A stretch of 58,743 nucleotides of DNA from Burkholderiales bacterium. GTDB lineage: Bacteria > Pseudomonadota > Gammaproteobacteria > Burkholderiales > Ga0077523. This document shows, piece after piece, positions 29,496 to 38,600 of this stretch (within the stretch, counting starts at the first letter, position 1; each line of letters starts with the position of its first letter). The stretch spans positions 1 through 58,743 of the forward strand of contig JALHMS010000028.1 of assembly GCA_022843925.1 (NCBI GenBank), written 5' to 3'. Below the pieces are notes generated by a model. The model saw nothing but the letters and a program-made list of their open reading frames with translations. It had not been told where the DNA came from and did no database searches. The translations under genes and the position numbers were made by a program.

Positions 29496-31058
29496 ATGGG
29501 ACAGATGAAGACACCGGGCGTGTATATCGTCGAGAAGAACGCCTTCCCGAATTCCGTGGTCGAGGTCGCCACCGCGGTGCCGGCGTTCATCGGCTACACC
29601 GAGAAGGCCGAGAACCGCGGCAACTCGCTCACGAACAAGCCGTGGCGCATCACCTCGATGGCCGAGTTCCACCAGTACTTCGGGTTCGGCCCGACCCGTG
29701 AGCTGACGCGCTTCAGCCTCACGAAGGTCACGGGTGCCGTGCCCGCCGCTGCCGCGACCCCGCTCGCCGCGCGTGACGCCGTGCCGATGACCTCGCGCAA
29801 GACGGGCTATCTCATCGCGCAGACCCGCGGCTTCTACCTCCTCTACTACAGCATGCTGCACTTCTTCCAGAACGGCGGCGGCCCGTGCTACGTGGTCTCG
29901 GTGGGCGGCTACAAGGAGGACGCGGGCATCCAGATCGAGGCGAAGCCGCTGACCGACGGCATCAAGGAACTCGAGAAGGAACAGGAACCCACGATCGTCG
30001 TGATCCCCGAGGCAGTGCTGCTGCCCAAGGCCGACTGCGACAGCGTGCAGCAGGCCGCCCTCCTGCACTGCGGCCAGGTGATGAAGAACCGCATCGCGAT
30101 CCTCGACATCTGGGAGGGCTACCAGGATCGCAGCGCACAGCCCGACTGCGTGGCCGGCTTCCGCGACGCGATCGGCATCAACGACCTCGGCTTCGGCACT
30201 GCGTACTACCCGTGGGTCAACACGACGATCGTGCAGGACCAGGACCTGAGCTACGCGAACATCGACGACGACAGCCTCGACGCGCTCATCGACTGCATCA
30301 AGCAGGAACTGGCGGGCTACGACATGCCGCCCGCGAAGCTCGCGCAGCAGACCGCCGAGGTCGAGAAGATCAAGACGCTCGAGAAGGAGAAGCTCTCCGA
30401 GGTGGCCCTCCTCGCGAAGAGCCTGACCACCATCAGCCCGTTCTTCGTGAGCGTGCTGGCGGAGATGCGCAAGCGTCTCAACGTGCTGCCGCCGAGTGCC
30501 GCGATGGCGGGCGTGTACACGATGGTCGACAACTCCCGCGGGGTCTGGAAGGCGCCCGCCAACGTGAGCCTGAACAGCGTCGTGTCGCCGACGGTGAGCA
30601 TCTCCAGCGAGCAGCAGGAGGACCTCAACGTCACGGCGCAGGGCAAGTCGATCAACGCCATCCGCAGCTTCATCGGCGAGGGCACGCTCGTCTGGGGCGC
30701 CCGCACGCTGGACGGCAACAGCCTCGACTGGCGCTACATCAACGTGCGCCGGACGATGATCATGCTCGAGGAGTCCATCCGCCTCGCCTCCAAGGCGCTC
30801 GTGTTCGAACCCAACGTCGCGAACACGTGGGTGACCATGAAAAGCATGATCGCCAACTTCCTCACCGGCGTCTGGAAACGCGGCGGACTCGCGGGCGCGG
30901 TGCCGGACGATGCCTTCAGCGTCCACGTCGGACTCGGCGAGACGATGACGCCCGAGGACATCCTCGAGGGGATCCTGCGCGTGACCGTGCTGGTGGCGAT
31001 CACCCGCCCGGCCGAATTCATCGAGATCACCTTCCAGCAGCAGATGCAGAAGTCCTGA
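29496..31058 (+). CDS. eCIS contractile sheath protein (Afp2-4-like)
   Basis: 520 aa. It begins with the sheath signature TPGVYIVEKNAFPNSVVEVATAVPAFIGYTE and ends in the conserved C-terminal domain WVTMKSMIANFLTGVWKRGGL and RPAEFIEITFQQQM that makes sheath handshake contacts. The sheath polymerises around the tube and contracts to drive it through a membrane. Afp and PVC encode three sheath paralogues; this locus has one. AAGGAAAA seven bases upstream is a strong ribosome site, fitting a highly expressed structural protein. Confidence 0.96.
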   Translation: MGQMKTPGVYIVEKNAFPNSVVEVATAVPAFIGYTEKAENRGNSLTNKPWRITSMAEFHQYFGFGPTRELTRFSLTKVTGAVPAAAATPLAARDAVPMTSRKTGYLIAQTRGFYLLYYSMLHFFQNGGGPCYVVSVGGYKEDAGIQIEAKPLTDGIKELEKEQEPTIVVIPEAVLLPKADCDSVQQAALLHCGQVMKNRIAILDIWEGYQDRSAQPDCVAGFRDAIGINDLGFGTAYYPWVNTTIVQDQDLSYANIDDDSLDALIDCIKQELAGYDMPPAKLAQQTAEVEKIKTLEKEKLSEVALLAKSLTTISPFFVSVLAEMRKRLNVLPPSAAMAGVYTMVDNSRGVWKAPANVSLNSVVSPTVSISSEQQEDLNVTAQGKSINAIRSFIGEGTLVWGARTLDGNSLDWRYINVRRTMIMLEESIRLASKALVFEPNVANTWVTMKSMIANFLTGVWKRGGLAGAVPDDAFSVHVGLGETMTPEDILEGILRVTVLVAITRPAEFIEITFQQQMQKS

Positions 31059-31136
31059 CGATCATCCGGCGTCGGCCCGCCCCGATAGGCGCCGGCGCGA
31101 ACGCGCAACGCTACCAATCAATCTTGGAGGCAAGTC

Positions 31137-31595
31137 ATGGCAGACGACGGCTCGGCACAGTCCGGCACAGTGTGGCCCATCCCGAAGTTCCGCTTCGAGG
31201 TGAAGTGGGATTCCGCGGTGATGTCTTTCCAGGAGGTCTCGGGTCTCGACGTCGAGGCCCAGCCCATCGAGTACCGGCACGGCGACAGTCCTGCGTTCTC
31301 GGTTATCAAGATGCCCGGCATCAAGAAGTACGGGAACGTGACCATGAAGAAGGGCGTCTTCTCCAAAGATAACAAGTTCTGGGACTGGTTCAACCAGATC
31401 AAGATGAACACGGTGAAGCGCATTCCCGTGACCATCAGCCTGCTGGACGAGGCCGGTGCACCGACCATGGTCTGGACCCTCGCGAACGCGTGGCCCACGA
31501 AGATCACCGGCACCGATCTCAAGTCCGACGGCAACGAGGTGGCGGTCGAGTCCATCGAGATCGCCCACGAAGGCCTCACGGTCGCCAACGGATGA
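31137..31595 (+). CDS. eCIS inner tube protein 1 (Afp1-like, gp19 family)
   Basis: 152 aa, typical tube subunit length. Motifs include VWPIPKFRFEVKWDS, FQEVSGLDVEAQPIEYRHGD and MKKGVFS, ending in VAVESIEIAHEGLTVANG. It forms the hexameric rings of the rigid inner tube and may load cargo into the lumen. Strong ribosome site TTGGAGG upstream. The stop overlaps the start of the second tube gene. Confidence 0.94.
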   Translation: MADDGSAQSGTVWPIPKFRFEVKWDSAVMSFQEVSGLDVEAQPIEYRHGDSPAFSVIKMPGIKKYGNVTMKKGVFSKDNKFWDWFNQIKMNTVKRIPVTISLLDEAGAPTMVWTLANAWPTKITGTDLKSDGNEVAVESIEIAHEGLTVANG

Positions 31596-32038
31596 TCACG
31601 TACCCGCCGGCGGCGTTCCACTTCAAGGTGACCTTCGGCGGCATCGGATCCGCCGCGGATGCCTCGTTCCAGGAAGTGAGCGGCATCGGCGCGAAGATCG
31701 AGACGGAGGAAGTGGTCGAGGGTGGCGAGAACGCCTTCGTCCACGTGCTCCCGAAGAAGGTGACGCACAACAACCTCGTGCTGAAGCGCGGCATCGCGCC
31801 GATCGATTCGGAACTGGTCACGTGGTGCCAGGACACCATGGTGGGCGGGCTCTCCGGGATCGAGCCGAAGCTGGTCCACGTGCACCTGCTCGACGCCGAA
31901 CGCAATCCGCTGCACGGCTGGACGTTCGCGAACGCGTATCCCGTCCGCTGGGAGCTGGGGGCGTTCAACGCGGAGGAGAACAAGGTGGCCGTCGAGACCA
32001 TCGAGCTCGCCTACGCGTACTGGATGCGGGAGATCTGA
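31592..32038 (+). CDS. eCIS inner tube protein 2 (Afp5-like, tube initiator)
   Basis: 148 aa, paralogous to the preceding tube protein: FHFKVTFGGIG, FQEVSGIGAKIETEEV, LKRGIAP and VAVETIELAYAYW. In Afp and PVC the second tube protein sits at the baseplate and starts tube growth. Start set at the ATG at 31592 by the ATGA overlap; the longer open frame upstream is a shadow of tube protein 1. Confidence 0.92.
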   Translation: MITYPPAAFHFKVTFGGIGSAADASFQEVSGIGAKIETEEVVEGGENAFVHVLPKKVTHNNLVLKRGIAPIDSELVTWCQDTMVGGLSGIEPKLVHVHLLDAERNPLHGWTFANAYPVRWELGAFNAEENKVAVETIELAYAYWMREI

Positions 32039-32042
32039 CTCC

Positions 32043-32219
32043 GTGACGATCGAGGTGCGACAGATGGTGATCCGCTCGTCCGTGGAGACCCGGCGCCCGT
32101 CGTCCCAGCCACTCGACGAGCAGCGGGCCGCGGCGACGATGGAACGGTTGAAGGGCGAGATCCTCACCGAGTGCAAGGAATGGCTGCGGGAGCGGCTGCA
32201 GGAAGGTCGCGAACGCTGA
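32043..32219 (+). CDS. Small eCIS protein, DUF5908 (Afp6-like)
   Basis: 58 aa from a GTG start four bases after the second tube gene. MTIEVRQMVIRSSV at the N-terminus and a charged C-terminal helix (ILTECKEWLRERLQE) match the DUF5908 pattern found at this same position in eCIS loci. Its role is not established; it may be an assembly factor or a minor baseplate/tube component. Too short for most gene callers. Confidence 0.8.
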   Translation: MTIEVRQMVIRSSVETRRPSSQPLDEQRAAATMERLKGEILTECKEWLRERLQEGRER

Positions 32220-32319
32220 AGGCGACCCGGCGGCGATGTCGCGGGAACGATGACGCGGGGACGATGAAAAGCGGGCGGCGCCGAGGCTGCCGCCCGGATC
32301 AGGCCAACCAGGACATCAG

Positions 32320-33006
32320 ATGCCCGACCAGAAGACGCGGCTCACCATGACCCGCTACAACATCGCGGCCGGCGGCTCGGTGACGATAGACCGGTCGAAG
32401 ACGTTCTCGGTGATGATCAACCCGGCCGAGTTCAAGCAGGAGTACTCGATCGAGTACAGCCCGCAGAAGACGCTCGGGCAGATCGGCTCGGACAACAAGT
32501 TCAGCGCGGTGAACTCCGACAAGGTGAGCTTCTCGCTCGTGCTGGACGGCACCGGTGCGGTTCCCGCTTCCACGGCCGGCACCGCGCCCGCCGACGTCAA
32601 GACGCAGATGAACAACATGCTCGCCGTCGTCTACCAGTACGACGGCGAGACCCACGAACCGGGGCGCGTGCGCCTGCTGTGGGGGTCGCTCATCTTCTTC
32701 GGTCGCATGACGACGATGTCGACGCAGTACACGCTCTTCAAGGCGAGCGGCGCACCGCTTCGCGCGAAGGTGGATCTCCAGTTCGTGGGGTCCATGAGCA
32801 AGAGCGAGGAGCAGCTCGTCTCGAACCGCTCGTCGCCGGACCTGAGCCACATCGTCCTCGTCCGCGAAGGCGACACGCTGCCGCTTCTCTGCGCATCGAT
32901 CTACGGGGATCCGTCGTACTACCCCGACGTCGCGCGCTTCAACGGCCTGCTCGAGTTCCGCGATCTGAAGCCGGGCGCCAAGCTGCACTTCCCGCCGCTC
33001 GAATAG
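32320..33006 (+). CDS. eCIS baseplate protein with C-terminal LysM domain (Afp7-like)
   Basis: 228 aa. The N-terminal part (FSVMINPAEFKQEYSIEY and VSFSLVLDGTG) is tube-like; the C-terminal 50 residues (HIVLVREGDTLPLLCASIYG to LKPGAKLHFPP) form a LysM fold. In known particles this protein joins the spike to the tube and baseplate, similar to T4 gp53/gp54-type adaptors. It follows a 100-base gap after the DUF5908 gene and is two bases from the spike gene. Confidence 0.92.
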   Translation: MPDQKTRLTMTRYNIAAGGSVTIDRSKTFSVMINPAEFKQEYSIEYSPQKTLGQIGSDNKFSAVNSDKVSFSLVLDGTGAVPASTAGTAPADVKTQMNNMLAVVYQYDGETHEPGRVRLLWGSLIFFGRMTTMSTQYTLFKASGAPLRAKVDLQFVGSMSKSEEQLVSNRSSPDLSHIVLVREGDTLPLLCASIYGDPSYYPDVARFNGLLEFRDLKPGAKLHFPPLE

Positions 33007-33008
33007 CG

Positions 33009-34796
33009 ATGCCCACCTCTCCCGCCCAGGGCGCCGATGGCGTCGTGACGATCGCCATCTCGAGCAACGGCAGCGCGCTCGCCGACAGTGTGGAGATCGT
33101 CTCCGTGGAGGTGTCGCGTACGGTCAACACGGTGCCGGTCGCGCGCATCGTCCTGAACGACGGGAACATCGCGCAGCAGTCCTTCGATCTCAGTGGTGCA
33201 GCGACCTTCCAGCCCGGCGCCACGATCTCCATCTCGGCCGGCTACGACTCGACGAACAGCGTCATCTTCGAGGGCATCGTCATCCGGCACGGCATCAAGA
33301 TCACCGGCGCCAACCAGAGCCGGCTCGTGATCGAGTGCCGCGACAAGGCGGTCGCCATGACCATCGGGCGTAAGAACGCGAACTACATCGACAAGAAGGA
33401 CAGCGACATCGTCGCCGCGCTGATCGGAGCCTACGCGCTCACCGCCGACGTCGAGGCGACCACCGAGAGCCACAAGGAGCTGGTGCAGTACTACTGCACC
33501 GACTGGGACTTCATGCTGGCGCGCGCCGAGGCGAACGGGCAACTCGTGATCGTGGTCGATGGCACCGTCAGCGTGAAGGCTCCCGCCGCGTCGTCCGAAC
33601 CGGTCCTGTCCGTGGGCTACGGCGTCGACCTCATGGAGTTCCACGGCGACATCGACGCCCGCACGCAATTCGCCGCCGTGGGCGCGACCGGATGGGACCT
33701 CAAGAGCCAGAAGGTGGCGGAGGCGGAATCGGCCCCGGTCACCCTGAACACCCAGGGTGACCTCACATCGGCAACGCTGGCCGACGTCGTCGGCCTTGCC
33801 CGCTACGAGCTTCACTCGGCGGTACCCCTCACGTCCGCATCGCTCTCGAGCTGGGCCAAGGCCCAGCAGGTGAAGTCGGGACTCGCCCGTCTGCAGGGAC
33901 GCATGAAGTTCCAGGGCAGCGCCCGCGCCGACGTCGGAACGCTCATCGAACTCGCCGGCGTCGGCACCCGCTTCTCGGGCAACGTTTTCGTGGGCGCGGT
34001 GCGCCACGAGATCGCCGATGGCGAGTGGATCACGGAGGTGTCCTTCGGCCTCCCGGCGCAGTGGATCACCGAGCGCTCGGACGTGATGGCACCCGCGGCG
34101 TCGGGCTGGCTGCCCGGCGTCGGCGGACTGCAGGTGGGCATCGTGAAGAAGCTCGATGCCGACCCCGAGGGTGAGCAGCGCGTGCAGGTGTCGGTCCCGG
34201 TGATGAAGGCCGCGACCGACGAGGTCTGGGCGCGCCTCGCCACCTTCTACGGCTCCTCGGGATTCGGGGCGTTCTTCCTCCCGGAGATCGGCGACGAGGT
34301 GGTGCTCGGCTACTTCAACGACGACCCGTCGCACCCGGTGATCCTCGGCAGTCTGTACAGCAGCAAACGCGCGCCGCCCTACGCGCTGACCGCGGAGAAC
34401 AACACGAAGGCGATCGTCACGCGATCGAAGACGAAGATCGAGTTCGACGACGACAAGAAGGTCATCACGATCACCACGCCGGGGAACAACAAGATCGTGC
34501 TGAGCGATGACGCCAAGTCGATCCTCGTGCAGGACCAGAACAACAACAAGGTCGAGCTGGGCACCGGCGGCATCACGCTCGACAGCCCGAAGGACATCAA
34601 GATCACCGCGAAGGGCGGCATCACGATCGATGCCGTGAATGCGATCTCGATCTCCTCGAAGGCCGACGTGAAGACCGCCGGCCTCAACGTGAACCACGAG
34701 GCGCAGGTGGGCTTCGTGGCGAAGGGCGCAGCGAGCGCCGAACTGTCCGCCGCCGGTCAGACGACCGTGAAGGGCGCGATGGTGATGATCAACTGA
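33009..34796 (+). CDS. eCIS spike protein, VgrG/gp27-gp5-like (Afp8-like)
   Basis: 595 aa. The N-terminal two thirds resemble the gp27-like hub, the OB-fold follows (LQVGIVKKLDADPEGEQRVQV, FGAFFLPEIGDEVVLGYFNDDPSHPVILGSLYSS), and the last 150 residues are a repetitive beta-helix (KIEFDDDKKVITITTPGNNK, ITLDSPKDIKITAKGG). No enzymatic C-terminal extension is present, so this is a plain spike. The trimer pierces the target membrane, tipped by the PAAR protein encoded next. Confidence 0.95.
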   Translation: MPTSPAQGADGVVTIAISSNGSALADSVEIVSVEVSRTVNTVPVARIVLNDGNIAQQSFDLSGAATFQPGATISISAGYDSTNSVIFEGIVIRHGIKITGANQSRLVIECRDKAVAMTIGRKNANYIDKKDSDIVAALIGAYALTADVEATTESHKELVQYYCTDWDFMLARAEANGQLVIVVDGTVSVKAPAASSEPVLSVGYGVDLMEFHGDIDARTQFAAVGATGWDLKSQKVAEAESAPVTLNTQGDLTSATLADVVGLARYELHSAVPLTSASLSSWAKAQQVKSGLARLQGRMKFQGSARADVGTLIELAGVGTRFSGNVFVGAVRHEIADGEWITEVSFGLPAQWITERSDVMAPAASGWLPGVGGLQVGIVKKLDADPEGEQRVQVSVPVMKAATDEVWARLATFYGSSGFGAFFLPEIGDEVVLGYFNDDPSHPVILGSLYSSKRAPPYALTAENNTKAIVTRSKTKIEFDDDKKVITITTPGNNKIVLSDDAKSILVQDQNNNKVELGTGGITLDSPKDIKITAKGGITIDAVNAISISSKADVKTAGLNVNHEAQVGFVAKGAASAELSAAGQTTVKGAMVMIN

Positions 34797-34818
34797 ACCC
34801 GACCCGGAGACCCGCGCG

Positions 34819-35118
34819 ATGCCTCCTGCCGCCCGCATCACCGATCTGCACACCTGTCCGATGGTGACCCCGGGTCTGCCGCCGATCCCCCACGTGGGCG
34901 GGCCGGTCATCGGCCCGGGTGTCCCGACCGTGCTGATCGGCAAGCTGCCCGCCGCCGTGGTCGGTGACAACGCCGTCTGTGTGGGCCCGCCCGACACGAT
35001 CGCGAAGGGGTCTGCGACGGTGATGATCGGCAACAAGCCAGCCGCCCGCATCGGCGACACGACAGCCCACGGCGGCAGCATCGTGCTGGGCTGCTTCACC
35101 GTGATGATCGGCGGCTGA
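34819..35118 (+). CDS. PAAR-repeat spike tip protein (Afp10-like)
   Basis: 99 aa, little more than a single PAAR domain: ARITDLHTCPM, PAAVVGDNAVCVG, PAARIGDTTAHGGSIV, ending TVMIGG. It carries His and Cys residues expected to bind the tip metal ion (HTC near the start, AHGG and GC near the end). It caps the VgrG-like trimer. No toxin extension is present. In Afp the gp25 gene precedes the tip gene; here the order is spike, tip, gp25. Confidence 0.95.
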   Translation: MPPAARITDLHTCPMVTPGLPPIPHVGGPVIGPGVPTVLIGKLPAAVVGDNAVCVGPPDTIAKGSATVMIGNKPAARIGDTTAHGGSIVLGCFTVMIGG

Positions 35119-35143
35119 ACCCCGCGAGAGGAGACGTGACCCC

Positions 35144-35617
35144 ATGGACTTCGACATGACCGACGGCACGACCGCCAGCGTCCGGGACGACACCGACCGC
35201 ACGTTCCTGGGCACCGGCTGGAGCTTTCCGCCCGCCTTCGACCCGCACACGCGCGCCGCGGTGATGGTGTCGCGCGAGCAGGACATCGCGCAGAGCCTCC
35301 ACATCCTGCTCTCCACCGTTCCCGGCGAGCGCGTGATGCATCCGACGTTCGGCTGCGGATTGAAGCAGATGGTCTTCGAACACATGAACGAAAGCACCAT
35401 CACGGAGATCCGCGACATCGTGCGGCGGGCCGTCCTCTTCTTCGAGCCGCGCATCACGCTGGACCACATCGAGGTCGACACCGCAGGCATGCCGGACGGC
35501 GTGCTGCGGCTGCGGCTGGACTACACCGTCCGCACCACGAACTCGCGCGCCAACATGGTGTTCCCGCTCTATCTGACCGAAGGCAACCAGGCGGGGCTGG
35601 ACCGCCTGTCGGCCTGA
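35144..35617 (+). CDS. eCIS baseplate wedge protein, gp25-like (Afp9-like)
   Basis: 157 aa. The gp25/GPW core is clear: REQDIAQSLHILLSTVPGERVMHPTFGCGLKQMVFE, then RDIVRRAVLFFEPRITLDHIEV. This protein links the baseplate to the first sheath ring and starts sheath polymerisation. It is not a lysozyme despite older family names. A run of 25 extra N-terminal residues precedes the core. Confidence 0.94.
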   Translation: MDFDMTDGTTASVRDDTDRTFLGTGWSFPPAFDPHTRAAVMVSREQDIAQSLHILLSTVPGERVMHPTFGCGLKQMVFEHMNESTITEIRDIVRRAVLFFEPRITLDHIEVDTAGMPDGVLRLRLDYTVRTTNSRANMVFPLYLTEGNQAGLDRLSA

Positions 35618-35642
35618 TGCGGATGTCGAGGATCCCCACCCC

Positions 35643-38600
35643 GTGAACACGCGCCCGCGCTGGCAGGCGAACCCCGGCACCGCCCAGAACGAGCGGCTGC
35701 CGGTCGCGCTCGATCCGTCGGACACCCGGTACTTCCGGGTGGACGAGCGCAGCCTCCCGGACCTCGTCGAGAACGCGGCCACGGCATCGCGGCATCTCGT
35801 GTTCCGCGACCTGCGCAATCGCGACGGCGGCCGTTGGGACCGCTGGTTCGAGCAGGACGACGCGTTCGTCCTCGCGCGCATCGTGAGCGTGGACGTCGAT
35901 CGCCTGCGCGAGGAGTTCCTGAACGCCCTCGAGGCCAGTGCACCTGCGCTGCTCACGCTGCGCATCCTCGCGCTCGCCCATCGGATCGACGAATGGCACC
36001 GGGCACTGGCGGTGGTCGACCGGCCCGCGTGCGTCGCGCTGTGTGCGCACATCCACCGGCTCGTCTCGGAACGCCTTGCGGGCCTGCTGCAATGGACCCT
36101 CGCGCAGGCGGCAGACGACGCCGGCGTGACGCGCTTCGCCCAGCGCCTGGATCCGATGTGGACGCTGCCCGACAATGCGCCACCGCCCGCGACGGCAAGC
36201 GACGGACGCAGCCGCACCCGGGTCGTGTTCTTCACGTTCCTCGATGCCATCGCCCAATTGCGGAAGCGCGCGCTGGCGGACCTCCCCCAGACGCTCGCGA
36301 GTGACGGCCACGAGCCGTCGGCCGCCCTCTTCCTGTCGTTCCTGCAGCTCTACGGGACGATCCAGGAGCAGATGAACACGTTCACGGCGCGGCACACCGA
36401 CTTCTACTATCGCGACTGCCTGCGGATGGCGCCGCGCCCTGCCGAACCGGACAGCGTGCACGTGGTGTGCCGTCGCGTGCCCGGGATGGAGGGGGACGTC
36501 ATCCTGCCCGCGGGCACGCCGGTCGCCATCGACAAGGACAGTCAGGGGCGCGAGCTTCTCTACCGGACCGACGAGGCGCTCGCCATCACCGACGCCACCG
36601 TCGCGGCGCTCTACACGTTGCGGATGGAGCGGGATCCTCTCATCTCGCCGGAACGGGAGCTGGGGTATGTGACGCGGGCGAAGGCCCAGCGCGTGCTGGA
36701 TGAAGACGGATCCGCGGCGGCACGCCACAGCCACGGACCGCTCTTCGGCGGCACAGGCCCGCGGGCGGGGGTCCATGGCGCCGAGGATGCCGAGGTCGGT
36801 CTGGCACTCGCGAGTTCCCTGCTCCTGCTCGCCGAAGGGGAGCGCGAGGTACGCATCGCGCTCGAATTCCAGCAGCCGGCCGATCGCGATGGCGGCGCCA
36901 CCGAGGCCGTCCTGCGGTTCTCGAAGGACGGGTCCGCCGGCGGGGTGCCGGGCAGCTTCCCGGATCTCCTCGAACGGTTGTTCACGCGCTTCGCGGAACT
37001 GGAGTCGCAGGGCGCGCGCAGCGCCACGGCGTCCCCCACGGCCCGCACCCTGGCGGAGGGGGCTGCGCCGCGGATCGCGACGGACGTCCTCATCCGCAGG
37101 ATCGGCGCGCTCACGGACGAGCAGGCCTGGACGCTCCGGCACAGTCTCTCGACCTCGCCGGGGCAGGTGGTTATCCGCAGCCGGGAAGCACTGCCGATCC
37201 GCCTGCGGGCCGGCGTCCGGCGTGCACTGCATCAACGGCTCGGGCGACCGGGGCGCGATGCGTTCGATCTCCGATTCGAGGCGGCACGCGACGCCCGCAT
37301 CGAGGTGCAACTGCTCGTCAACGGCTTCGACGTGATGCCCGGCGGCCTCGCGGCGCAGCGCGCGCTGTACACCGTGCCGATCCTCTACAGCGCCTACCTG
37401 GTCCAGCGACTGCTCCACACCGACTCGGAACCCGAGTTCTTCGCCCGCTTCGGCCAGCTCTTCTGCCGGTGGATGCTCATCGACCAGAACACGCTCGGCG
37501 CCGAGGACATCCGCGCGCTGAAGGCCGCCCTGCGCCGGGTTCCGCGGCCGCGGATCCCGCCCCGACTGCCGCAGCGACGCAAGGCGGAGGACGTCGCCGC
37601 ACCCGATCGCGCCGACGTCATGGCCTGCCTGCGCGGCCGCAAGCGGCCGGTGCGCGACTACCTCTTCAACAAGCTCTTCGTGAACCTCGCTGAGGTGCGG
37701 CTCACCGGCACGGACGGCTGGTTCTCGCCCGCGGACGATTTCGTGCTTGGTGCCGAACCCGGCATCGACGCCCGGGGCCGGAGCGATCTTACCGTCGTGT
37801 TCCGGTTGCGTCCGGACGCCCCGTCCGTCGTGCCCTACGTCGACGCGGTGCACGGCGGCGGATGGCGCACGACCTTGCCGGTCGTCCGCCTGCGTTTGCG
37901 CCAGGGCAGCTCGCTCTTTCCGTACTCGGCACTCGCCGATCTCGTGCTCGTGGCCGTCCGCATCGACGTGGAGGTGCGCGGGGTGCGGGACCTCGTGCTC
38001 CACAACAATTTCGGCCGGCTCGATCCGTCGAAGGCGTTCAATCCGTTCGGTCCCCTCCCGGCCCGCGGTTCGTATCTCGTGTTCGGCAGCCCGGAGCTCG
38101 CCCGGAAGCCGCTCACCGCAGTGTCGCTCAACGTCGAGTGGGGCCAGCTTCCCGAGGACGATGGCGGATTCGCGGCGCACTACCGCGGCTATCCCGGCAC
38201 GTTCCACAACCGGAGCCAGCAGGCCGAGATGACGATCCTGCGCGATGGCCGATGGGAGCCCCGCAACGGCGGCGCCGGTTCGATGCCGCTCTTCGCCGCG
38301 GACGCCGACGATGGCCGCGTGCCGCGCCACGCCACGCTCGACGTGCCTGCGACGGATCTGCGCAATCACTTCCGGACATCGCGCGCCTTGCCGGAAGGCG
38401 AATCGTTCCAGTTCGATCTCGGGGCACGGGCCGGCTTCTTCCGGCTCGAACTGAGCGAGCCCGCCGACCCCTTCGGACATCGCGAGTATCCCGGGCTCCT
38501 CACGCGCGTCGTGACGGCCAACGCGAAACGGCGCCATCCGCTGCCGCTGCCGAACGGCCCGTACACCCCGCTGATCGAGCGCCTCACGGTGGACTACCGC

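Noticed and set aside
32679-33008. N-terminal extension of the spike protein to 32679
   Set aside because: It lies out of frame inside the LysM-protein gene; the ATG at 33009 begins the conserved spike sequence.
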